Shown: positions 8,272-17,132 of the stretch, one piece after another
Position numbering within the stretch: the stretch's first letter is position 1
How the letters are laid out: the number at the start of each line of letters is the position of its first letter
NCBI RefSeq assembly: GCF_000732535.1
Contig: NZ_APNK01000006.1
Location: 62,001 to 126,000 of the forward strand
Direction of reading: 5' to 3'
DNA: 64,000 nt
Source: Salinisphaera hydrothermalis C41B8
GTDB lineage: Bacteria; Pseudomonadota; Gammaproteobacteria; Nevskiales; Salinisphaeraceae
Program-made: the position numbers and the translations under genes
The notes under the pieces: model-generated
Seen by the model: only the letters and a program-made list of their open reading frames with translations
Databases searched by the model: none
Told to the model about the DNA's origin: nothing

Positions 8272-9768
8272 TCACCCCATAAGCTCACGCCGCAGCCAAC
8301 ACCCGGCCCGGTCAATCTCGGTTTCATCCGCGTTGGCGTAACCCAGCACCAGACCGGGCATGGCGGGCGCCTCGGCGTAGTATCCGGACAGCGGTACAAG
8401 CGCGATGCCCTGTGTCGCGGCCGCCTCGATCAGCCGGCGCTCGGCATCTTGCGAGGCCAGCCGCAGCACCACGTGCAAACCGGCGTCGCCGCCCATCAGC
8501 TCGGCCGCCGGCCCCAGCGCCTCACGCAGCCGGGCCTGTCGTTGCCGATACAGCCGGCGCATACGCGCCACGTGCTTGGCATAACTCCCCTCGTGCATGA
8601 ACGCCGCCAGCGCGGCCTGCACGATATAGTCGCCTTCACGGAACTGGCGCACATTGGCTCGACGCATGGGCGCCACCAGCGAGGGCGGTAACACGACATA
8701 GCCGAGCCGCAAGCCGGGATACAACGTCTTGCTGAAAGTGCCGACATACAACACCGGCGCGCCGCCGTCGCCGGCATCGGTCAGCCCCTGCAGGGACGAC
8801 AACGGCGCCGAGCTGTAGCGAAACTCGCTGTCGTAGTCGTCCTCGATGATCCAGGCCCCGTGTCGCCGCGCGAGGTCGAGCAGCGCCTGCCGTCGGCTCA
8901 TCGTCAGCGTGACGCCCATCGGAAACTGGTTTGATGGCGTCAGATGTATGAGCTTCGGGCGGGCCGATTCCGGTTTCGCTGCCGCCGGATCGAGCCCGTG
9001 CGCGTCCACCGTCACCGGCGCCAGTGACAGTCCGGCCGCCGTGAAGGCCGCACGCGCGCCGGCGTAGCCCGGCTCTTCCACCCAGACCGTATCCCCCGGA
9101 TCCGACAGCATCCGCGCGATCAGGTCGAACGCATGCTGGGCACCGTGGGTAATGAGGATCTGGTCGGCCCGGCATCGCACGTTGCGCGCGATGGTCACAT
9201 AATCGGCGATCGCGGCCTTGAGTGCCGGATGCCCTCCTTCAGCGCCATAATCCAGCCAGCGTCCGCGTTGTCGGGTGCGATGGCGGCGCAGCACGCGTTG
9301 CCATGCCGCCCAGGGAAACGCATCCAGTGCCGGCACGCCGGGGACGAACGCACCGCGATTGCCTTGACCGCCGCGGGAATAAGCCAGCAGCGTCTGGCCT
9401 CGTCGGGACAGGCCGACCGATCGCGACGTACGATCCGCGGCCGCGCCGGTCGGGCGCCGGAACCCGATATCCGCCACATAGAGCCCGGCCCCCGGGCGCG
9501 TGTCCACAAAGCCTTCGGCGCCGAGATGATCGAGTGCCGCCAACGCCGTATTGCGGCCGATACCCAACTCGCGCGCGATCCGTCGCGACGACGGCAACGA
9601 GCGGCCGGCCGCGAGCTCGCCGGACTGAATCCAGCCGCGCAGCGCATCGTAGAGACAACGCGCAAGCGTCGTGTCTGCCTCGCGCCGAGCCAGTGCCAGA
9701 CGCAGGCCATCCACGATCCAAGTGTCGGTGCTGGCGCCGCGACGCACTGGTTCCTTCGAATCGGGCAT
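8272..9768 (-). CDS. MocR-type (GntR HTH plus aminotransferase fold) regulator
   Basis: A 498-aa PLP-dependent regulator. Residues ~1-95 form a GntR winged helix (LPSSRRIARELGIGRNTALAALDHL). The rest is a class I aminotransferase fold with the cofactor-binding set LTPSNQFPMG, IIEDDYDSEFRY and the PLP Lys in GTFSKTLYPGLRLGY. Such proteins normally activate or repress a divergent neighbour and sense PLP or an amino compound. Here the gene is divergent from an acetyltransferase gene with only 67 bp between start codons, making that gene the probable target. The stop lies 3 bp past the convergent HAD gene. Confidence 0.9.
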   Translation of the reverse strand: MPDSKEPVRRGASTDTWIVDGLRLALARREADTTLARCLYDALRGWIQSGELAAGRSLPSSRRIARELGIGRNTALAALDHLGAEGFVDTRPGAGLYVADIGFRRPTGAAADRTSRSVGLSRRGQTLLAYSRGGQGNRGAFVPGVPALDAFPWAAWQRVLRRHRTRQRGRWLDYGAEGGHPALKAAIADYVTIARNVRCRADQILITHGAQHAFDLIARMLSDPGDTVWVEEPGYAGARAAFTAAGLSLAPVTVDAHGLDPAAAKPESARPKLIHLTPSNQFPMGVTLTMSRRQALLDLARRHGAWIIEDDYDSEFRYSSAPLSSLQGLTDAGDGGAPVLYVGTFSKTLYPGLRLGYVVLPPSLVAPMRRANVRQFREGDYIVQAALAAFMHEGSYAKHVARMRRLYRQRQARLREALGPAAELMGGDAGLHVVLRLASQDAERRLIEAAATQGIALVPLSGYYAEAPAMPGLVLGYANADETEIDRAGCWLRRELMG

Positions 9769-9835
9769 GACTGGATCTTACGCTGGAACCGGCGCGCTTG
9801 CAGACTGGCCCCCGTCACGTCCGTCCACGATTATC

Positions 9836-10564
9836 ATGTCCGCCACGACCAACGCCCACGGCCAGCCGATCGGCCCCGCTCTGCCCAACTGGCAGGCGCC
9901 GCCCCATCCCGCCCGCGAACCGATGGCCGGGCGTTTCTGTCGCCTCGAACCGCTATCGCCAACACGGCATGCCGCGGCCCTGTACGAACAGATCGCGATC
10001 GACGACGATCCGTCCGGCTGGACTTATCTCGGCTACGGCCCGTTCCAATCGGCCGCGGCGTATCGCGCCTGGGTTGCCGATGTGGCCGCCGGCGACGATC
10101 CGCTGTTCTTTGCCATCGTGGATGCTCAGGACAACCAGCCGATCGGCGTGGCCAGCTATTTGCGCATCGACCCGCCCAACGGCGCGATCGAAGTCGGCCA
10201 TCTGCATTTCACGCATCGATTGCGGCAGACGCCGGCTGCCACCGAGGCCATGGCGCTTATGATGCGGCGTGCGTTCGAACTCGGCTATCGACGCTACGAA
10301 TGGAAATGCGATGCGCTGAATGCCCCATCGAGTCGCGCCGCCGCACGACTCGGTTTTCAGTTCGAGGGGGTATTCCGCCAGGCCGTGGTTTATAACGACC
10401 GCAGTCGCGATACCGCGTGGTTCTCGATCATCGATCGCGAATGGCCGGCAATCGACGCCGCGCTCACGGCCTGGCTGGCGCCCGACAACTTCGATGCCGA
10501 CGGGCGCCAACGCCAATCACTGTCGGCATTCATGCCGAGGGGCCAGACGGAGATCGACGACTGA
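9836..10564 (+). CDS. GNAT-family N-acetyltransferase (RimJ/RimL type)
   Basis: A 242-aa acetyltransferase with the broad pattern of the RimJ-like group: GRFCRLEPL near the start, FAIVDAQDNQPIGVASYL, the helix beginning at VGHLHFTHRLRQTPAATEAMALMMR, and the typical NAPSSRAAARLGFQFEGVFRQ segment near 165-185. These enzymes transfer acetyl groups to protein N termini, amino acids or small amines; substrate is not evident. ATG 9836 was selected because upstream in-frame codons run through the MocR gene. Probably regulated by the divergent MocR protein. Confidence 0.88.
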   Translation: MSATTNAHGQPIGPALPNWQAPPHPAREPMAGRFCRLEPLSPTRHAAALYEQIAIDDDPSGWTYLGYGPFQSAAAYRAWVADVAAGDDPLFFAIVDAQDNQPIGVASYLRIDPPNGAIEVGHLHFTHRLRQTPAATEAMALMMRRAFELGYRRYEWKCDALNAPSSRAAARLGFQFEGVFRQAVVYNDRSRDTAWFSIIDREWPAIDAALTAWLAPDNFDADGRQRQSLSAFMPRGQTEIDD

Positions 10565-10646
10565 ACACGCGCGCCCACGACAGTTCATGCAGCGTGCAGA
10601 CAAGCCCGTTCAAAGTGACGGGATATCCCTCGATGCGGATTGCCTG

Positions 10647-11042
10647 ATGTACACGCGTCGTTTACTTGTAGCCACTCTCGTTGCCCTGTTCGCCCTGACC
10701 GCCGGCTGTGCCCGCGGCCCGAGCGGCGACGACCTGCGAGCAGCCATCCAGGCTAATGTTCGATCCGATCTATCGAAAGTGGATTCGCTGGCCAGCACGC
10801 TCGGCGGCGATTCGGCCGTCCATCTGCTGCGGGCGCTCGGATCACCCGATCCGAAGGACGTCCGCGTTGAACATGTGACGGTGCTCGAGCAGCAACGCCT
10901 CGACGACGGCGACTACGACATGCGCGTGCGCTACGACCTGGTCACGCCGAACGGCAGCGACACGCTCACCCGCGACTTGTTGCTCGAACACCGCGACGAC
11001 GGTCACTGGCGGGCGGTGCCCCACGAGCAATCCGACTCGTAG
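10647..11042 (+). CDS. Small predicted lipoprotein
   Basis: A 131-aa protein with a basic N terminus (MYTRRLL), a hydrophobic core and a lipobox LTAGC, so Cys about residue 21 should be lipidated. The mature part is acidic and polar; the last third (YDMRVRYDLVTPNGSDTLTRD...DGHWRAVPH) looks like a small beta-rich domain resembling NTF2-like or DUF-type folds. No family is recognised with confidence. It follows the acetyltransferase by 82 bp and may have its own promoter. Confidence 0.75.
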   Translation: MYTRRLLVATLVALFALTAGCARGPSGDDLRAAIQANVRSDLSKVDSLASTLGGDSAVHLLRALGSPDPKDVRVEHVTVLEQQRLDDGDYDMRVRYDLVTPNGSDTLTRDLLLEHRDDGHWRAVPHEQSDS

Positions 11043-11128
11043 ATCGATCGGTAGATTCCCCGGTTGTGGCGGCGCTTCCGACTTGGTCGGATAGAAGACG
11101 CTTCATTTCCACGCAAAAGGAATCCGAC

Positions 11129-11323
11129 ATGGCCTACGATCCGACCCAGGTCGCCACTTATCTCGAAGGCGCCGAGTTCCCTGCCACCGGCGGCGAACTG
11201 GCCGGCGTGGCGGCCGGCAACGACGCCCCGGAAGAACTGTTGACGCGGCTTCGCTCGTTCGAGGGTCGGCATTTCCAGGATGCGCCCGCAGTGGCCGAAG
11301 CCCTGACCCAGGGCACCGACTGA
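11129..11323 (+). CDS. DUF2795 family protein
   Basis: A 64-aa protein: YDPTQVATYLEGAEFPATGGEL, AGNDAPEELLTRL and a C-terminal segment (RHFQDAPAVAEALTQ) match the DUF2795 pattern, a small helical family common near stress-response genes and of unknown function. ATG 11129 is preceded by AAAGGA at good spacing, which decides the start. Confidence 0.85.
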   Translation: MAYDPTQVATYLEGAEFPATGGELAGVAAGNDAPEELLTRLRSFEGRHFQDAPAVAEALTQGTD

Positions 11324-11357
11324 GTCGCCCGCAATCCGTCCGGGCCGGCCGGCGCCG

Positions 11358-12062
11358 TTAGCGCGCCGCGTCGAGCGCCAGCCGGTCGGGGCGGGCGTCG
11401 AGCGCGCGCAGGCGTCCCCGTAGCAGATCGGGGAAGCGTGCGTACCAGGTCGCGTTCAACGGCGACGGATGGGGCAGCGGGTAAAGCGTAAACGTCGCGG
11501 ACGTCCCTTTTTCGGTGGCCAGCGCGACGTCGATCGACGACTCGAAGCGATCCGCGCTCTTCCAGAACGCTTCGATGCGCTGACGCTCGGCTTTCGACTG
11601 GTCGATACCGAACCAGAGAAACGCTTCACGCCCGAGCGTGATTAGGGAGCGGCCCTGCCATTGCTCGATCAGCAACGCGTTCATCAAGGGATGAAAACGC
11701 CGCTTGACCTTCATCGACCAGGCTTTGTTGCCCACCGGTTTGTAGGGCACCGTGTTGATCCAGAAAAACTCGCGGCCGAGTTCGCGCGATGTCTCGAAAT
11801 CCGGCATCGGCTCGCCGTGCAGATATTCGTAGATCGTGCGGCGCACGAGCTGGCCGCCGGCCCCGATGAACGGCTCGCCGTAGCGGACTTCATCGCGCCC
11901 GGGATCGCGCCCGAAAAAACCGATGCGCGCATTAGGCCGCCCGAGCCCGATGATGGGCTCCAGCGGGTCCTTGTCGAAACGCGCATAGACCTCGGTGTCG
12001 ATGCCTTCGGTTTCGCCGGCGAGTGCGCGAAAGGCGCGGCGCTGATGGTCGTCGAGAGGCAT
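11358..12062 (-). CDS. Uracil-DNA glycosylase superfamily protein
   Basis: A 234-aa protein with the UDG fold signatures: a GFFGRDPGRDEVRYGEPFIG loop equivalent to the family 4 water-activating GEAPG motif, here with Asp-Pro in place of Ala-Pro, a central NTVPYKPVGNKAW segment, and a C-terminal HPSPLNATWYARFP motif that inserts in the DNA minor groove in relatives. It probably removes damaged bases, but the altered first motif and absence of obvious FeS cysteines set it apart from standard family 4 enzymes. It lies downstream of a tiny gene on the same strand. Confidence 0.75.
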   Translation of the reverse strand: MPLDDHQRRAFRALAGETEGIDTEVYARFDKDPLEPIIGLGRPNARIGFFGRDPGRDEVRYGEPFIGAGGQLVRRTIYEYLHGEPMPDFETSRELGREFFWINTVPYKPVGNKAWSMKVKRRFHPLMNALLIEQWQGRSLITLGREAFLWFGIDQSKAERQRIEAFWKSADRFESSIDVALATEKGTSATFTLYPLPHPSPLNATWYARFPDLLRGRLRALDARPDRLALDAAR

Positions 12063-12123
12063 CGGCCCGTCCTTGGCTACCTATTTCCTGAGCAATCGGC
12101 GCGCAATATACCACCCCGTTCAC

Positions 12124-12282
12124 TCAACGGTCGTCGTCGTTACCGGGCTCGTCGTCGTGCGGATCGGCCGGCCCGTCACTGTGACGGTTCGTCTCGTCCT
12201 GGCTTCCGCGCCGTGGGCGCGAGGGATCGTCCTTGATGGGGTCTTCTTCCCGGCGCTGTCGGTCGTTCGGCTTGATCGCCAT
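12124..12282 (-). CDS. 52-residue hydrophilic protein of unknown function
   Basis: A short gene with a clear ribosome site (AGGAG, seven bases before ATG 12282) and stop at 12124. The product is extremely polar: it starts MAIKPNDRQRREEDPIKDD, is rich in Asp, Arg, Pro and Gly throughout and ends in a run of acidic residues (DDEPGNDDDR). It has no hydrophobic core and is probably disordered. It sits 61 bp upstream of the UDG-like gene and could be co-transcribed. No family recognised. Confidence 0.65.
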   Translation of the reverse strand: MAIKPNDRQRREEDPIKDDPSRPRRGSQDETNRHSDGPADPHDDEPGNDDDR

Positions 12283-12427
12283 GATGCACTCCTGAAGTTA
12301 TGCCGCAGGTGAATACCGGGCCAGCATCACGCCGAACCCTACCCTGGACCTACCCGTGCTCTACCGGATGGTTGCAGGGCATTCCCCGGGGCTAGCCTCG
12401 GGGCCTCATTCGCACAGACGTTTCGTC

Positions 12428-12817
12428 ATGTCTCGTTTTTCCTATCTCGCCCTGCCGACCCTGCTGATCATGGCGGCCGGTCCGGCACTCGCCGCGCCCT
12501 CCTTCGATTCGCTGGATCACAACCACGACGGGCATATCAAGAAAGAAGAGCTCTACGGTCAGATCCACGACTACGCCCGGTGGGATCGCAACGATAACGG
12601 GTTGATTGAACGCAACGAATTCGAGCGGCTGCCGTTCAAGAAACAACAATTCAGCGACTGGGACAGCAACGGCGACGGCGAGATCGACTCAAAGGAGTTT
12701 TACGACGGTTTGTTCCGCGCCTACGACCGCGATCGCAACGGCCGCTGGACGCGCCGCGAGTATCGTGAAGCCCGTGCCAACGGCCTGTTCGGCGCCGGTG
12801 GCACGAACGGTCAGTGA
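12428..12817 (+). CDS. Secreted EF-hand calcium-binding protein
   Basis: A 129-aa protein with a signal peptide (cleavage near ALAAP, about residue 23) and four EF-hand loops at roughly residues 35-46, 59-70, 80-91 and 103-114: [36 protein letters not shown] and [12 protein letters not shown]. The first three keep the calcium ligands at positions 1, 3, 5 and 12; in the fourth position 8 is Trp. Likely a periplasmic or exported calcium buffer or sensor. Its last 7 bases overlap the end of the convergent YqhA gene. Confidence 0.85.
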   Translation: MSRFSYLALPTLLIMAAGPALAAPSFDSLDHNHDGHIKKEELYGQIHDYARWDRNDNGLIERNEFERLPFKKQQFSDWDSNGDGEIDSKEFYDGLFRAYDRDRNGRWTRREYREARANGLFGAGGTNGQ

Positions 12818-13326
12818 TGCCGCGTGAGCTTGTCCAGTATCCCCATGGCAAACGCCGAAACGACGAACGTGATATGAATAATCACGTACCACATGAGGTT
12901 CGACTCGGCCACGTTGGGCGTGTTCATGAAGATCTTGAGCAGATGGATGGACGAGATCGCGACGATCGAAGACGCGACCTTGTTCTTGAGACTCGTATAG
13001 TCCATCCGGCCGAGCCAGTCGAGCTTGTCCGAATCCGAGGCCAGGTCGAGCCGCGAGACGAAACTTTCGTAGCTCGACAGCATCACCATCACGATCAGGC
13101 CGCCCACGAGCGCAAGATCGATCAACGTGAGTACGAGCAGCACCAGATCGGTCTCCTTGATGGCCAGGATATGCGGCAGCACGTGGAGAATTTCCTGGAA
13201 AAACTTGATGCCCAACGCCACCAGCGCGAGGCTGAGCCCGAGGTAGATCGGAGCGAGCACCCAGCGCGACGCATAGATCAAGCGCTCGATCACGGTTTCG
13301 ATACGTTCACCCGGCGACACCGGCAT
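12811..13326 (-). CDS. YqhA/UPF0114 family membrane protein
   Basis: A 171-aa inner-membrane protein. Hydrophobic segments are visible at about 19-41 ([18 protein letters not shown]), 62-84 ([21 protein letters not shown]), 112-130 and 142-162. The conserved YESFVSRLD and [18 protein letters not shown] phrases identify the UPF0114/TIGR00645 family, whose function is unknown. Usual length. Convergent with the EF-hand gene. Confidence 0.9.
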   Translation of the reverse strand: MPVSPGERIETVIERLIYASRWVLAPIYLGLSLALVALGIKFFQEILHVLPHILAIKETDLVLLVLTLIDLALVGGLIVMVMLSSYESFVSRLDLASDSDKLDWLGRMDYTSLKNKVASSIVAISSIHLLKIFMNTPNVAESNLMWYVIIHITFVVSAFAMGILDKLTRHH

Positions 13327-13596
13327 TCTCCTTGTAGCGGCCTATGGGTCACTTCCATGCCCGGGGCGGCGACCGCCGGGCTTCCGGATAATGAGTCTAC
13401 ACAAGCAGGCAGGCGACCAGACCGATAACGCCCGCCGGCGACCGCGTCGCGTTCACGATCACCATTGACGATCCCGATCTCAACCTGGCCCGCATGTTGC
13501 TTGGGGCGTGCTGTATCTGTCGTGCGATGTCTATGCCGATGCGGCGACGGGGCCGGAGCGGCCACCTTTTGGCGGCGCGGGCCACGCCACGCGGCT

Positions 13597-14685
13597 TCAA
13601 CAGGCGAGGTCTTCTCCCAGCGGCACTTCGGGCGCCGCGGCCGGGGCCGGTGTCACCCGGTTGCGTCCGGCCATCTTGCTTTCGTACAGGGCTCGGTCGG
13701 CCCGTACGATGGCGGCTTCCAGCGTTTCACCGGGGGCGAGGCTGGCCACGCCGAGCGATACGGTGCAGGCCACCTCGGTTGGCGCTTTCGGTACCAGCGG
13801 ATGACGTGCCACAGCGACGCGCACGCGCCGTGCAAAGTCCAGCGCGGCTTCAATGTCGGTATTCGGCAGCAGAAACAGAAATTCCTCGCCACCCCAGCGG
13901 GCAACCGTATCGGACGCGCGACAACAAGCCTGGAACAGCCCGCTGACGTGAACAAGTACCCGGTCGCCGACATCATGCCCGAGTTCGTCGTTGATTTGCT
14001 TGAAGTGATCGATATCCACGATCACCAACGACAACGACGTGTCGTCACGCCGGGCGCGTGCCAGCTCGCCCTCGGCGATCTCCAGCAGATGGCGGCGGTT
14101 GAACAGCTGGGTCAGCGTATCCCGGGTCGCGTGTTCGCGCAGGCGCCCCTCGGTGCGCCGCACGAGCAGATAATAGAACCGCGCGGTATAGCTCGCCATC
14201 GCGAAGAATATCGACACGTTGAAGACGTTGAGTAACGCGAGCGCGGTGTCATCGATCGGCACGAGCGGGCCGAGTTGATTCGACACTGCATGCAGTCCGA
14301 GGTAGATCGCGAACAACATCGCCAGCGGCGCCGCCACCCGTGGCCAGTCGCCGCTGACCATGATCGCGGGAATAAACATTAACAGGTAGTAGTTGAACCC
14401 GGCGTCCCAACCGACGCAGAGGCTACCGATGACGGCATGGCCGATTACTTCGAGCCAGATCAGCAACAACGCGCTGCGATTCCATCGCCATACGAGCAGT
14501 CGGTTGGCCGCCCCATAGAGCCCGACGCTCAGCACATTCAACCACGCCAGCAAGGGCGAACCGGCCCATAGAAAAAAGACGAAGAACACGATATCGACGC
14601 TCGCCGCCAGAATCGTGACCCGGCGCGTCATCATCCAGAACGCTGCATGCGCCGTGGTGCGACGCGCATCCGCTGCCAGGCTCAT
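13597..14685 (-). CDS. Membrane-bound diguanylate cyclase
   Basis: A 362-aa c-di-GMP synthase: six hydrophobic helices in residues ~25-195 (for example ILAASVDIVFFVFFLWAG and FNYYLLMFIPAIMVSG), then a GGDEF domain with IVDIDHFKQIND and GGEEF at about 265-269, preceded by an RxxD inhibitory site (RASD). ATG 14685 was preferred over the ATG nine codons upstream because it has a strong GAGGGGG site at correct spacing. No periplasmic sensor domain is recognisable. A 270-bp gap follows it in which I see no gene. Confidence 0.9.
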   Translation of the reverse strand: MSLAADARRTTAHAAFWMMTRRVTILAASVDIVFFVFFLWAGSPLLAWLNVLSVGLYGAANRLLVWRWNRSALLLIWLEVIGHAVIGSLCVGWDAGFNYYLLMFIPAIMVSGDWPRVAAPLAMLFAIYLGLHAVSNQLGPLVPIDDTALALLNVFNVSIFFAMASYTARFYYLLVRRTEGRLREHATRDTLTQLFNRRHLLEIAEGELARARRDDTSLSLVIVDIDHFKQINDELGHDVGDRVLVHVSGLFQACCRASDTVARWGGEEFLFLLPNTDIEAALDFARRVRVAVARHPLVPKAPTEVACTVSLGVASLAPGETLEAAIVRADRALYESKMAGRNRVTPAPAAAPEVPLGEDLAC

Positions 14686-14808
14686 CACGATCCCCCTCGT
14701 CAGCCTGTTCACCTGATTTTTACGCCGGGCCCCGCGGGGGCGTTATCGAAGGCGTCGTCCGTCCAGTTTACAACAGCATTCCGCGCACTCCACGTCGACG
14801 CGGCGACA

Positions 14809-15087
14809 TCAAGCCGAGCGGGATTCCACCACGAAACATCGGTCCAACGGCCGTTGCACTGAGCGCACGACATGAAGCTTTTCCAGCTGCGCACGCAGCG
14901 TCTCGGCCGAGCGCGCACCGGAGACCGTGAGGTCCACATGCAGCTGATCCGCCTCATGGGCCGCGTGCACGCGCTCGATCACGAATCCGCGACGGCGCAC
15001 GACCTGAAACAGTCGTTCCAGACCGGCCGGTTCGAAATCGAGTCGGCAGATCAAGCGATGTATTGCGGCGGTCTTCGGCTCGGACAT
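14809..15087 (-). CDS. ilvM: Acetolactate synthase small (regulatory) subunit, ACT domain
   Basis: A 92-aa ACT-domain protein (HRLICRLDFEPAGLERLFQVVRRRGF...HVDLTVSGARSAETLRAQLEKL). Its short length matches the IlvM type rather than the ~160-aa IlvH type. It starts 3 bp after the large-subunit stop, so the two are translated from one message and form the AHAS holoenzyme that makes acetolactate and acetohydroxybutyrate for Val, Leu and Ile. It should tune activity and feedback of the large subunit. Confidence 0.88.
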   Translation of the reverse strand: MSEPKTAAIHRLICRLDFEPAGLERLFQVVRRRGFVIERVHAAHEADQLHVDLTVSGARSAETLRAQLEKLHVVRSVQRPLDRCFVVESRSA

Positions 15088-15090
15088 GAC

Positions 15091-16806
15091 TCAGGCCTCG
15101 GCAGTGGCCGCCGGCATGGCGGCGGGAACGGCGTGCAGCATGTCGCGATTGGCCCGGCCGGGCGCGACGGTCGGCCAGACGTTGTCGGCGCGATCGATCG
15201 CCACGTGCAGCAGGGCCGCCCCGGGCGCCTCGAACAACGCCCGCAAGCCGGCATCGATCTCCCCGATGCGCGTCACGCAATGTGTCGGAATATCAAAAGC
15301 CGAGGCGAGCACGGCGAAATCGGGATTGTCGTCCAGATCGATCTGGCTTTCGCGGTTGTCGTAGAACAGCTCCTGTTGCTGGCGCACCATGCCCAGACAG
15401 GCGTTGTCGGCCACCACGATCTTCACCGGCAGGCGGTGGCGACGGATCGTGGCCAGTTCCTGCACATTCATCATGAACGAGCCATCGCCGGCGATATTGA
15501 TGACGGTCCGCGCCGGATGCGCGAACTGGGCGCCGATCGCCGCCGGCAGGCCGTAGCCCATCGTACCGAGACCGCCGCTGCTCAGATGATGGCGCGGCGC
15601 ATCGAAGGCGAAATGCTGGGCCACCCACATCTGGTGCTGGCCGACGTCGCAGGCCACGATCGCATCGGCGGGCGCCGCATCCGACAGCGCCCGCACGAAA
15701 GCCGGGCCGCCGATCGGCGCCCGCGGGTCGGCCGGCCGGGTCGCGGCAAACCCGTCGCGGGCGCGCCAGTCCCGGCAGCGGCGTCGCCAGGCCGCGATCG
15801 CCAGCGGTCGGTCGGCGAGCGTCTGCGTCAGCGCCGTCAACATCGGCGCCAAGTCGCCGCGTAGCCCCAATTCGGCGCGGCGTCGCTTGTTCAGCTCGGC
15901 AGCATCGATATCAAGATGGATCAGACGCGCGTTCGGCGCGAATCCGTCGAGCTGCCCGGTCGCACGATCGTCGAGCCGGGCCCCGACCACCAACAACAGA
16001 TCGCAGGCATCGACGGCCTGATTGGCCGCCTTGGAGCCATGCATGCCAAGCATGCCCAGATCCTCCGCATGCGCCCGCCCGGCATTGCCGATGCCGTTGA
16101 GGCTGTGCACATGCGGCAGCCCCGAGGTTTCGGCAAACGCACGGAACGCCGCTTCGGCGCCGGCACGGCTCACGCCACCGCCGCTGTACAACAACGGCCG
16201 GCGCGCCCGGCGCAGCATATCGACGATGGCCGCCACGTCGGTAAGAGCAGCGCCACCACCGGGCGCGCGCCCGGGCTCGGTGGGCTCGGCCCATGCCATC
16301 GCCGCGACCTCGCCCTGCAGCACATCCTTCGGGATATCGATCCACACCGGACCAGGCCGGCCGCTGGCAGCCAGGCGCAAGGCCTCGTCGATGGCCGGCC
16401 CGACCTCCTCGGCCCGGGTGACGAGCGCACTATGCTTGACGATGTCCAGCGTCATGCCGAGCACGTCGACTTCCTGGAACGCGTCCGTGCCGATCAGCGC
16501 CGACGGGGCCTGCCCCGTGATCACCACCATCGGCACCGAGTCGCGATGAGCGTTGGCCACACCGGTAATCAGGTTCGTCGCGCCCGGCCCGGAAGTGGCA
16601 ATGGCCACGCCGACCCGGCCGCTGGATCGCGCATAGCCGTCGGCCGCCAGCGCACAGCCCTGTTCGTGCCGACACAACACGTGCGTAACCCCGGCGCTAT
16701 CCACCAGCGCATCGTAGAGGGGCATGATGCATCCGCCGGGGTAGCCGAACACGGTATCGATGCCGTGGGCCTCGAAAATCTCCAGGATCTGCTGTGCTGC
16801 GTTCAT
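15091..16806 (-). CDS. ilvG: Acetolactate synthase large (catalytic) subunit
   Basis: A 571-aa ThDP enzyme, full family length. Seen: the catalytic Glu region CRHEQGCALAADGYAR at about 46-60, SGPGATNLITGVANAH, the FAD/central-domain stretch, and the ThDP/Mg motif GDGSFMMNVQEL with the following Asn region (VADNACLGMVRQQQE). It converts pyruvate to acetolactate, first step of branched-chain amino-acid synthesis. A leader peptide and hairpin terminator lie upstream, so expression is expected to fall when charged branched-chain tRNAs are plentiful. Paired with ilvM downstream. Confidence 0.95.
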   Translation of the reverse strand: MNAAQQILEIFEAHGIDTVFGYPGGCIMPLYDALVDSAGVTHVLCRHEQGCALAADGYARSSGRVGVAIATSGPGATNLITGVANAHRDSVPMVVITGQAPSALIGTDAFQEVDVLGMTLDIVKHSALVTRAEEVGPAIDEALRLAASGRPGPVWIDIPKDVLQGEVAAMAWAEPTEPGRAPGGGAALTDVAAIVDMLRRARRPLLYSGGGVSRAGAEAAFRAFAETSGLPHVHSLNGIGNAGRAHAEDLGMLGMHGSKAANQAVDACDLLLVVGARLDDRATGQLDGFAPNARLIHLDIDAAELNKRRRAELGLRGDLAPMLTALTQTLADRPLAIAAWRRRCRDWRARDGFAATRPADPRAPIGGPAFVRALSDAAPADAIVACDVGQHQMWVAQHFAFDAPRHHLSSGGLGTMGYGLPAAIGAQFAHPARTVINIAGDGSFMMNVQELATIRRHRLPVKIVVADNACLGMVRQQQELFYDNRESQIDLDDNPDFAVLASAFDIPTHCVTRIGEIDAGLRALFEAPGAALLHVAIDRADNVWPTVAPGRANRDMLHAVPAAMPAATAEA

Positions 16807-16843
16807 TGCTTGTCGTCCACGAGTCGTCCGTTTGTCGAGCGGC

Positions 16844-16882
16844 CAAAAAAAAGCCCCCGGAACCTTGCGGTGCCGGGGGCTT
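16844..16882 (-). terminator. Transcription attenuator hairpin of ilvGM
   Basis: Read on the minus strand, AAGCCCCCGG pairs with CCGGGGGCTT (16873-16882 against 16851-16860) around a 12-base loop and is followed by a run of seven to eight U. It lies between the leader peptide stop (16910) and the ilvG start (16806), exactly where an attenuator terminator should be. Confidence 0.88.
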
Positions 16883-16909
16883 CGGAGTGCCTGATTGTCG
16901 GATGTCGGT

Positions 16910-17002
16910 TTATCTCATCCTTTCACGCACGCCAAAACCCCCGGCGGGTACGAGTACCACCAGGGCGCCTACGACGCGTACGTTGACGAGATTGAACAGC
17001 AT
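16910..17002 (-). CDS. ilvL: ilv operon leader peptide
   Basis: A 30-codon frame upstream of the ilvGM attenuator. The product starts MLFNLVNVRVVGALVVLVP and continues AGGFGVRERMR; 9 of its 30 residues are Val and 3 are Leu, with the block GALVVLVPAGG closely resembling the Val/Ile/Leu run plus Pro-Gly turn of enterobacterial IlvL. Ribosome stalling on these codons would prevent the terminator. An in-frame ATG seven codons upstream (17023) could also be the start. The gene is too small for routine gene finding. Confidence 0.82.
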   Translation of the reverse strand: MLFNLVNVRVVGALVVLVPAGGFGVRERMR

Positions 17003-17132
17003 GGCGTGCGGCTTTGCCTGCATCCGATTACAACTGGCCCAGAAATTACGGTGCGCTCGCGCGGCTGTCAATACCACGAGGCCCGGCCCGGCGGGTTCGC
17101 ACGCGCGGCCGTGACGTTCTGGCAGACAGCCA

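Noticed and set aside
13327-13596. Possible coding fragment reading RVAFTITIDDPDLNLARM on the plus strand
   Set aside because: No start, breaks frame quickly, and no family match; probably chance in GC-rich sequence.
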